DNA of 40,289 bases. It comes from Alphaproteobacteria bacterium. Its GTDB lineage: Bacteria > Pseudomonadota > Alphaproteobacteria > Paracaedibacterales > CAITNM01. The notes under the pieces are model-generated. The model saw nothing but the letters and a program-made list of their open reading frames with translations, had not been told where the DNA came from and did no database searches. The number at the start of each line of letters is the position of its first letter. The stretch's first letter is position 1. Both the position numbers and the translations under genes were made by a program. Positions 33,968-40,289 of the stretch are shown piece after piece. The stretch covers positions 1 through 40,289 of the forward strand of contig CANJXJ010000012.1 in the NCBI GenBank assembly GCA_947478955.1, read 5' to 3'.

Positions 33968-35338
33968 ATGACTAAACAATTTAAGGCAATGAAAGCCCTT
34001 GCGCTTATTGCTGCAATCGGATGCGGACAAGTGTTTCCATATAGCGCTCCAGCCGGTCCAGCAGCTCCACCAGCAGCACCAGCAGGTGTTCCAGTTCCAA
34101 GCTCTGGCGGTACGGGAAGCAATGCTCTTCCTAGTGTAGCCACTACATCATCATCAACTGTTATTGAATCATCATTAATGGCAGTTAAAAAAGATAAAAT
34201 TATGGGCCTAGTGGGTGCTGTAACTGCTGAAGCAGCAGCTGTAATGGCTAGTGGTGGTGGTTCAAAAGACGCCAGCATGACCACTACCTCATCAGATGGT
34301 AAAATGAACGTTGCTGGTTCAACTGGATCAGGTAATCGCTCATCCGCATGGGTGCGCGCTAGCTATGGTGCTATTGATAACGCAGCAAAAGGCCAAAAGT
34401 GGAATGGCGCATCATACCTAACCATGGTTGGTGCTGACTACAAATTCAACAATATGTTCTGCGCCGGTTTAGGCCTAAGTTATTCTAACCTTAACGCTAG
34501 AACTGAGTTTAACAACGGTAAATCACAGCAAGATACAATGGGCGTAAACCCATACTTCATTATCGTTCCACACAGGAACTTTAATATCGAATTTGTTGGA
34601 GGTTGGAGTACAACGAAAGCCAAAGACGAACGTACATGGGAAAGCAATATAGCAAAAGGCGCTAATGATGTAGCAACTGCAGCTACACAAGCAGCGGGTG
34701 CTGCAGCCGGCGCTGGTGCTCCTGGTACTGCTGCTGCTCTTGCAGCTGGTAATACGCTTCTTGCCTATTATGGTACAGGTACTTATACTGCTGGTGCTCC
34801 CGGTGGTGCTGCATCTACGGTCACTAATCTTGATGGTACTGCAATCAGCAATAAGTACAAGTCTTCACCAAAATCTCAAACGATGTTCGGTGGTGTATTT
34901 GCTAACTTTGTAAACACTGTTGGTAAATCAACATTCAGTGCGCAAGTTGGTTACCTAATGGTCCAAACCAAAATGAAGAAGTTTACTGAATCTTCAGCAA
35001 GTGGTCTAAAATTTCTTACAGACCGTGCCGCGGTACAGGCTGCTAACACTTATAAAGCAGGAACTGTAACAGGTAAGATTTTGGGTATGTATCAAATGAC
35101 ACCAAGTGTTGCACCTTTCGTACAAGTTCATGGTCAGTATGACGTGAAAGAAAACAAAGGCGTTACTTATACAAACGGATCAGCGAAATATACGGTTGGC
35201 CGTTCTGCATTCGGTGGTGGCTTTGGTTTCCACGTACGTAATGATGATGCCCTATCAGGAAGTTTACAATTTGATTACACAAAGCGTGGTCAATTGACAA
35301 CTAACGTGACTGGTCTTCGTTTACACTACGGATTCTAA
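33968..35338 (+). CDS. Outer-membrane beta-barrel protein (autotransporter-barrel-like)
   Basis: The 456-residue protein has a signal peptide (MKALALIAAIGCGQVFPYSA, from residue 8), an Ala/Pro then Ser/Thr-rich N-terminal region to about residue 122, and an amphipathic beta-barrel pattern to the end. It ends in LRLHYGF, the C-terminal Phe signature recognised by BAM. Strand-like repeats such as SSAWVRASYGAI, FCAGLGLSYSNL and FNIEFVGGW resemble the autotransporter barrel domain, but there is no long passenger. An Ala/Gly-rich insertion at about 230-292 probably forms a large surface loop. GAGGA lies 8 nt before the ATG. A strong intrinsic terminator follows at 35433-35465. Probably an abundant surface protein (inference). 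Confidence 0.8.
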   Translation: MTKQFKAMKALALIAAIGCGQVFPYSAPAGPAAPPAAPAGVPVPSSGGTGSNALPSVATTSSSTVIESSLMAVKKDKIMGLVGAVTAEAAAVMASGGGSKDASMTTTSSDGKMNVAGSTGSGNRSSAWVRASYGAIDNAAKGQKWNGASYLTMVGADYKFNNMFCAGLGLSYSNLNARTEFNNGKSQQDTMGVNPYFIIVPHRNFNIEFVGGWSTTKAKDERTWESNIAKGANDVATAATQAAGAAAGAGAPGTAAALAAGNTLLAYYGTGTYTAGAPGGAASTVTNLDGTAISNKYKSSPKSQTMFGGVFANFVNTVGKSTFSAQVGYLMVQTKMKKFTESSASGLKFLTDRAAVQAANTYKAGTVTGKILGMYQMTPSVAPFVQVHGQYDVKENKGVTYTNGSAKYTVGRSAFGGGFGFHVRNDDALSGSLQFDYTKRGQLTTNVTGLRLHYGF

Positions 35339-35350
35339 TGAAAAAAAGCC

Positions 35351-35418
35351 TGTCATCCCCGCGCAGGCGGGGATCCAGTTTCGTAAATTTCTGGATTCCC
35401 GTCTACACGGGAATGACA
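35351..35418. repeat. Palindromic repeat, family A (after the beta-barrel gene)
   Basis: Arms 35351-35378 (TGTCATCCCCGCGCAGG...) and 35391-35418 (...ACACGGGAATGACA) are inverted relatives of the 6700-6769 element. In the frame of the following gene the element reads as SSPRRRGSS...WIPVYTGMT, a well-known spurious translation of this repeat type, which argues against using the ATG at 35338 as that gene's start. Its right arm supplies the ATG at 35413 that probably is the start. Confidence 0.85.
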
Positions 35419-36228
35419 ACAAAGATAAGACTAAAAAAGGCGGTGATTTTCACCGCCTTTTTTTTAATTAGTTGTAGTAGCGACCAATTACGCATCAACA
35501 AAGCCTTTGACATAGCACAGCAAAATAACTTCACACCATGTGTTATTAACACCTCAACATTTCCACTTCAGATATTTTCTCAAAACCATAACAGCAAACA
35601 TGCCATCATTTATCTTGAAGGGGACGGGCTAGTTATCAATAAATATGGCGACGTGGCCTTGAACCCCACCCCCACTGACCCCATGGCATTAAGATTAGCA
35701 GCTGTTGATGTGCGACCGCTTACCAAGCTTGTAATTAGTCGCCCGTTTCATTATGTAAAAGGTGATTCCCGCAATGACGACGTATCAAAATACTGGACAA
35801 CGGCACGCTACTCACCTGAAGTCATTCGATCAATTATTGAAACCATAAAAAGTTGTCAACAACGGTTTAGGTTTGAAACCATTGAACTGGTTGCTTATTC
35901 AGGGGGAGCATCTGTTGCCTTATTGCTAATACCCCACTTTAAAAGCATTACCCGAATCATTTCCTTCGCTGGAAACCTTGATCATAAAAGCTGGACACGC
36001 TACCACCATACTGGACCCCTTTTAGAATCTCTTGATCCTATGGAAAATATGGCAGCTATCAGTCCAGTGCCCCAAATTCATTTTGTAGGCTCAAGCGACG
36101 ACAACACAACCGTGGGGTTAGCCCAAGCATATAAAAAACGTATCAATAGCAATAACATCTCCGTTGTGACCATTAAAGGTTTTGAGCATGACAGCAATTG
36201 GCCAAGTGTTTTTGGGGAATGGTTATAA
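35413..36228 (+). CDS. Lipoprotein alpha/beta-hydrolase
   Basis: A 271-residue envelope lipoprotein with an alpha/beta-hydrolase fold. From ATG 35413 the product begins MTTKIRLKKAVIFTAFFLISC, a good lipoprotein signal with lipobox LISC (Cys21). The frame is open to an ATG at 35338 overlapping the upstream stop, but that adds only repeat-derived residues. Catalytic candidates are Ser163 in the nucleophile elbow AYSGGAS, Asp229 or Asp230 (VGSSDDNT) and His259 (GFEHDSNW). YLEGDG (67-72) and WTTARYSPEV (128-137) are family-type motifs. Substrate is unknown. The signal-peptide codons coincide with the intrinsic terminator of the upstream gene, so expression must come from read-through or a promoter within the repeat. 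Confidence 0.75.
   Translation: MTTKIRLKKAVIFTAFFLISCSSDQLRINKAFDIAQQNNFTPCVINTSTFPLQIFSQNHNSKHAIIYLEGDGLVINKYGDVALNPTPTDPMALRLAAVDVRPLTKLVISRPFHYVKGDSRNDDVSKYWTTARYSPEVIRSIIETIKSCQQRFRFETIELVAYSGGASVALLLIPHFKSITRIISFAGNLDHKSWTRYHHTGPLLESLDPMENMAAISPVPQIHFVGSSDDNTTVGLAQAYKKRINSNNISVVTIKGFEHDSNWPSVFGEWL
35433..35465 (+). terminator. Intrinsic terminator of the beta-barrel gene, inside the next gene
   Basis: GGCGGTGA (35439-35446) pairs perfectly with TCACCGCC (35450-35457) around TTT, preceded by six A (35433-35438) and followed by eight T (35458-35465). This is a near-ideal Rho-independent terminator, about 100 bp after the beta-barrel stop. The same bases encode KKAVIFTAFFL of the lipoprotein signal peptide. 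Confidence 0.85.
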
Positions 36229-36280
36229 CGCAATCAAGCCCCATTGTTGTCATTTTCGCACTCATTTCTCGTCCACACGG

Positions 36281-36327
36281 TCATTCCCGCCCCCGCCTTC
36301 GCGGGGGTAAACTACGGCGGGAATCCA
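36281..36327. repeat. Degenerate palindromic repeat, family A
   Basis: TCATTCCCGC at 36281-36290 and GGCGGGAATCCA at 36316-36327 flank CCCCGCCTTCGCGGGG (36291-36306), itself a hairpin. This is a rearranged family-A element between the hydrolase gene and the convergent 1291-residue gene. It may act as a boundary hairpin. Confidence 0.65.
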
Positions 36328-36402
36328 TAATGAATTATTATCGTGCATGAGGCTGAGAGATTGCAAAGAGGCCTCTTGAACTTGAAATTGTCCTATAGAT
36401 AG

Positions 36403-39400
36403 CTATTTTCTTAATACTATAATATCACCTAAAGAAGAATGTGAAGCTAAGTACTCATTAACAGCCTTAAGCGTTGGAGTTATTATGTCTGCATTTTTAG
36501 CTGCAAGATCAACTCTGTCAAATGTATAGAGTACTGTCGCAGAAATCACTTCCCTAAGGGCCGGATTAACGTCTTTCAACATTTTTGTCATAAGATTGGT
36601 CATTTCATCATTTAAGCCACTAGGAGAGGTATAGGCTTTCACAATAGTGGGAATTGTATATGCGCTGTGTAATATATAAGTGTTTTCGAAAACTTTAAGT
36701 AAATCGCGTAAAGCAGCTCTCTCTGGCCCAGGTGCAACTTCAATTATTTGGGGTATTTTTTGATTTATCGCTAGGCGTAAATGTAGGTCTATACATGACA
36801 TTAGCTGCCTAGCAAGATGTAACACATCATCTTCACCTACTTTTGTGAAATCTATGCGCTTGAAATACTCTATTTGCGCTTCAGCATAAGGACCGTAGTG
36901 TTTAGAAACTTTATCCTCAACTTTTGGTGATCCTTTTAATAACGGATTTAATTCAGTATTTAGCGCGAGGTTATTTTTAGTAAACCAAGGTCTTAAAGCT
37001 TCATCCCTTCCATATATTTTTGGTACTACAACTGCCGCATGCGGAACACTAGCGGCTTCAACTTCCTCAGTTTCAATATCACCTGGGTCGCTTTTGTACC
37101 GAATAGGCAGAAGATGTTCGGGGCACCCTTGCATTCTTAATATACGACTTGCTTTATCAGGAGTTGAGTCTGCCCGCTTTGCTTTTTCTCGTCGGTATAT
37201 GCTTGCAAAAGGTTCTCCTAAGATATTAATTTCAATTTCGGTATAATAACGCTCTACTGAATCAGGACCAGGCACAAATTCTGGAGCAGGGGCTACTACT
37301 CCTGTGCCCGTACCCCCAATAATTTCAGTAGGCACTTCCTCGGTTGCAAAACTATCAATATGCCTGTAAAAATCTAGTTCATCTTCTCCGCTTTCTGTAT
37401 TATATTTTGTTTTTATTTTGTTAAATTCTTCAATAAATTTAAGTATTTCTTCAATTTCTTTATAAAATTCTGCGGATTCTTCTCGAAGGGATTTTGTGGC
37501 CTGTGCAATAGCTTCTAAGATGCTAAGCATTTGTACCCTTTGTTCTTCAGGCATTGAACTTAAAACGATATTTTTTAATGTTTCTAAATCATTATCAGAT
37601 GGGGCGGTTAATTCTATAAAGTGTAATGTTTTTACAGCGCCATAGAATTCTCCATCATATTTAGGGTGCATAAATATAGCTTCAAAAGTGAGTCCTGAAA
37701 GGCCTGCTGTTACATAAAAATCAGAACCTGCTCTTTTTTTTGCAGGGCTAGCTCCTACAGCCACTAACGCTCCTGTGTCATCGCCGGCAGTTAAAAACTG
37801 TTCACAAGTGCGGCTTATATTCATAAGATTTGCTAAAATTCTTTCAGCTATAGCTCGACTATCAGGATCTTTTATACTTGCTAATCCCGCTCTGATTAAT
37901 TTTTCCATTTCTCTTCTTTGCTCTTTGAATAATTCTGCTTTTTGTGCAAATTTTCTAATGGCTTGCCCGTGATCTTTTTTGATTTCAGGAAGTCTTAAAA
38001 TGAGCTTAGCTAAGTCTGTTTCTGAGGCATTTTCAATCAAAGCTCTTTGTAAGAAACGACCGATTTTATCCCCCTTTTCTGTATCTGGTATTCTTGAAAG
38101 GCCTAAATAACTTTCTAAGAATGAGGCTTTATCTTCTTCTGTTTTTAAAAGGTTCGTTTGAATGTCATACTCTAGTGCTAATTGCCGGAACCTTTCATTA
38201 TTTAGCTCAGTCGCCTTTTTAATAAGTTCTCGGGCATTTAGAGCTTTATTAATATTTCTTAAATATAGTAATTCAAATGTTCTAATTCCTAAAGCAGTTC
38301 TAATTCGTGCTGGGGCATGCGATTCAACACCTAATACTTCTGCTTTTGCCTGTTCCCAATTTAGTTCAGGTATAGGAGCTCTCGTAATGAGAGACCCTAA
38401 AAATGTTTTTATGGCTAGTATATTTTCTGAACCTTTTAAGTTTGCAAAATTAGCTTTTAAGTCATATGCAGGCATAAGCTTAAAGCTTTTTAAATCCCTG
38501 GCCACAGAGATTAGTGTTTTGCCATAAAAAGCTTTAAATCCAGCGTGTAACGCTGCATCAAGATTTCCAAAGATAGATTTTTTTGCTACCTGAGCAAATT
38601 GATCAGGGCAAAATTGAGTTACTAAGAAAATTACAGCTTTGATAGGATCAAAAGAACCGCTTCTGATAGCTTGAACAGCGAATCCACCTTCATGTGATGA
38701 CATAATCGGTGCATCTCTAAGCATACCAATACCAGAAAGTTCTCCAACAGTTTCTACTATGCCACGAACATCTAGCTGTGAAGTCATATCAAAAGAGTAA
38801 GTCCTAGCTTTGGGGTCAAGCATAAGCTTATCCATTTTTATTTGAGCTTGTAGACTAGCCAAAGCCGCTTTTAATTTATCTGCATTTGGTTTTTTTATAT
38901 TTTTTTCAATATATGCCAATGCCTTTGAAATTTTTTGGCTTAATTCATAAAGTTTGGGGTAATAATTTCCACTTACAATAAACTCACCAGTTCCGTCTGT
39001 TTCTAGTAATAAACCTAATTCACCAAAGACTTCAGAAATCTCTTGTTCAGAAAAAGATATTGGGGTTGGTAGTGCAATTGATAAATTGATTTTATTAATT
39101 AATTTAGATAAGGCAGGACTTCCAAGATGATTTACCCCATCGGTAAGTGGTATTTGTTCTACTACTGTCCTGAACTGAGTCATTACTTCTGCTCTTTTAT
39201 GTTCAATCGCCAATGGTTTCATGAATTTCACAGTTAGAAACCTGCCAAAAGGAAAAGCATTACATTTAGTTAAATTTTCATTTTGTGCTTTGTGATATTC
39301 TAGATATCTTTTTAGTCTACTACTGACTCTCGAAAGATCATCAATTTGTGTGCCATGAAGATCTGTAGGAAATGAACTATTAAGTATTTCGTTGATTAAA

Positions 39401-40278
39401 CTTCCCATTGCTCCAGAAGCTGCGCTGTAAGCTTTTGAGTGCATTTTTTGAACCATAGCAATAATGATTTTTAGTCGACTGTATTCTCCTAGATCCATAC
39501 CAGGCATTGTCATCCGTATAGCTTCATCGTTAATACTGCCTTCAAAACCAAAGGTGTTGGTTGAATCGTCAAAGAAGACATTATTAACTTCTATTGCTTC
39601 TGCTGCGCTTATTTTAGCTACAAGAACGTTAACTTCTGGATTAGTAAACCTAGCGCCACCTCCTGCTAAAATAGCGCCGGCAGTAGCAACTTGGTCTCTT
39701 AATACCGTGGTTTCTCTTGTTACCACAGCTAATCTTTCTGCGGCTGCTGCCGCTTCTATTTTTGCTTGTGCTTCGGCAGCTTCTCTTGCACGTTGTAGAG
39801 CGACTGCGGCTGCTGCCGCTTCTATTTTTGCTTGTGCTGCGGCAGCTTCTTTTTCACGTTGTAGAGCTGCTGCTGCTTCTCTTTCCCTTGCTTCTGCTGC
39901 TGCGGTCACTCGTGCTAAATCTGCTGCTGCTGCAACGCTTGTTTCATACTTTGAAGCATGCCAAGTTCTGTATACCTCGACCACATTGTTACTTCTAAAT
40001 CCCATAAGATTAGTAGGCATATTCTCAACATCACCTGATAATTTTTCTGTAATGAAATCTCGTCCTTCCTTAGTCGATAGAAGGAATTTTTTGAAAGCAG
40101 CTATATATAGTGGGTATGCAGGGCCACTTGCCGGTGGTGTATTTGCTGAGATGAACACCTCAGGGTTTGAGCCTGAAGATAATCCTGATGATGCCAATAA
40201 AGTAAAACTATAAAAAGGATTTAAAGCCAAGACCAGTGCTAGCACAATACACCGAAGGAGGAGATACATAAATTTCAT
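36403..40278 (-). CDS. Large exported protein with Ala-rich coiled-coil repeats, unknown function
   Basis: I do not recognise this 1291-residue protein. It starts with ATG 40278 and a signal peptide (about residues 1-30, hydrophobic LLLRCIVLALVLALNPFYSF). Residues about 115-195 are an Ala/Glu/Lys-rich helix likely to form a coiled coil. It contains two 22-residue direct repeats (66 bp each, starting near 39740 and 39806; core AAAAQAKIEAAAAAVALQRA). The rest is mainly helical and acidic-basic, with no domain I can name. A Pro/Gly-rich linker lies near residue 985-1000 (GTGVVAPAPEFVPGP). Few Cys. Only 11 bases upstream are visible, so the promoter is outside. It converges on the hydrolase gene. 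A secreted or surface structural protein is plausible. Confidence 0.75.
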   Translation of the reverse strand: MKFMYLLLRCIVLALVLALNPFYSFTLLASSGLSSGSNPEVFISANTPPASGPAYPLYIAAFKKFLLSTKEGRDFITEKLSGDVENMPTNLMGFRSNNVVEVYRTWHASKYETSVAAAADLARVTAAAEAREREAAAALQREKEAAAAQAKIEAAAAAVALQRAREAAEAQAKIEAAAAAERLAVVTRETTVLRDQVATAGAILAGGGARFTNPEVNVLVAKISAAEAIEVNNVFFDDSTNTFGFEGSINDEAIRMTMPGMDLGEYSRLKIIIAMVQKMHSKAYSAASGAMGSLINEILNSSFPTDLHGTQIDDLSRVSSRLKRYLEYHKAQNENLTKCNAFPFGRFLTVKFMKPLAIEHKRAEVMTQFRTVVEQIPLTDGVNHLGSPALSKLINKINLSIALPTPISFSEQEISEVFGELGLLLETDGTGEFIVSGNYYPKLYELSQKISKALAYIEKNIKKPNADKLKAALASLQAQIKMDKLMLDPKARTYSFDMTSQLDVRGIVETVGELSGIGMLRDAPIMSSHEGGFAVQAIRSGSFDPIKAVIFLVTQFCPDQFAQVAKKSIFGNLDAALHAGFKAFYGKTLISVARDLKSFKLMPAYDLKANFANLKGSENILAIKTFLGSLITRAPIPELNWEQAKAEVLGVESHAPARIRTALGIRTFELLYLRNINKALNARELIKKATELNNERFRQLALEYDIQTNLLKTEEDKASFLESYLGLSRIPDTEKGDKIGRFLQRALIENASETDLAKLILRLPEIKKDHGQAIRKFAQKAELFKEQRREMEKLIRAGLASIKDPDSRAIAERILANLMNISRTCEQFLTAGDDTGALVAVGASPAKKRAGSDFYVTAGLSGLTFEAIFMHPKYDGEFYGAVKTLHFIELTAPSDNDLETLKNIVLSSMPEEQRVQMLSILEAIAQATKSLREESAEFYKEIEEILKFIEEFNKIKTKYNTESGEDELDFYRHIDSFATEEVPTEIIGGTGTGVVAPAPEFVPGPDSVERYYTEIEINILGEPFASIYRREKAKRADSTPDKASRILRMQGCPEHLLPIRYKSDPGDIETEEVEAASVPHAAVVVPKIYGRDEALRPWFTKNNLALNTELNPLLKGSPKVEDKVSKHYGPYAEAQIEYFKRIDFTKVGEDDVLHLARQLMSCIDLHLRLAINQKIPQIIEVAPGPERAALRDLLKVFENTYILHSAYTIPTIVKAYTSPSGLNDEMTNLMTKMLKDVNPALREVISATVLYTFDRVDLAAKNADIITPTLKAVNEYLASHSSLGDIIVLRK
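39740..39871. repeat. 66-bp tandem repeat within the 1291-residue gene
   Basis: Two near-identical 66-bp units start at about 39740 and 39806, with a partial, diverged third after about 39872. They encode 22-residue Ala-rich helical repeats. The unit keeps the frame, so copy number could change by recombination or slippage without breaking the gene. Confidence 0.75.
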
Positions 40279-40289
40279 GCTCAGTTGTA

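Noticed and set aside
35338-35412. Longer start for the hydrolase at the ATG overlapping the beta-barrel stop
   Set aside because: It adds only the translation of a family-A repeat (SSPRRRGSS...WIPVYTGMT) and would bury the lipoprotein signal 25 residues in; ATG 35413 gives a normal signal peptide.
39464-40213. Plus-strand frame of 249 codons opposite the 1291-residue gene
   Set aside because: It is the antisense of the Ala-rich repeat, with Leu/Ala low complexity; the minus-strand gene has a signal peptide and extends across the whole region.

Overview
The window is a low-GC (about 40 % by eye) bacterial chromosome segment that looks alphaproteobacterial. The evidence is a CckA-type hybrid kinase directly upstream of recA, the gene trio TPR membrane protein - bamB - der, a HesB/ErpA-type protein, a GatCAB operon, rpoN, and Gram-negative envelope genes (surA, lptF, lptG, bamB, a C-terminal-Phe beta-barrel). 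A type VI secretion block, a secreted papain-like protease, a 1291-residue exported coiled-coil protein and dispersed palindromic repeats suggest a host-associated lineage of the Holosporales/Paracaedibacter/Odyssella kind. That placement is inference; no rRNA is present to test it.

Layout. (1) 1-7970: partial T6SS locus tssK-tssL-tssM-tssA on +, with a sigma70-like promoter before tssK and a palindromic repeat between tssM and tssA. (2) 8032-12006: def on -, then a TPR/YfgM-like protein, bamB and der on +. (3) 12115-16416: terC, cckA and recA on -, nearly gapless. (4) 16559-21488: surA on -, diverging from lptF-lptG on +, which converges with rpoN on -. (5) 21600-25956: two minus-strand runs, nitronate monooxygenase-like gene then rnhA, and rplY-pth-glycosyltransferase. 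(6) 25957-28130: a long AT-rich regulatory region leading to a secreted papain-like protease, facing a small secreted protein of unknown function. (7) 28211-32667: erpA-like, xth, gatC, gatA, gatB on -. (8) 32735-36228: ssb on +, a small lipoprotein on - behind a textbook sigma54 promoter, a beta-barrel outer-membrane protein on +, and a lipoprotein alpha/beta-hydrolase on +. (9) 36403-40278: the 1291-residue exported protein on -.

How the genes fit together. Much of the window serves the envelope: Lpt permease, SurA/BamB assembly of outer-membrane proteins, the barrel they would insert, lipoproteins, and the T6SS baseplate/membrane complex. The most unusual stretches are regulatory. They are (a) a repeated 11-mer array, a probable promoter and a possibly pseudoknotted leader before the papain-like gene; (b) a sigma54 promoter before a tiny lipoprotein, in a window that also encodes RpoN; and (c) an intrinsic terminator whose DNA also encodes the signal peptide of the next gene. 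Two families of palindromic repeats occupy many gene junctions. No tRNA, rRNA, CRISPR array, transposase or prophage gene was seen.
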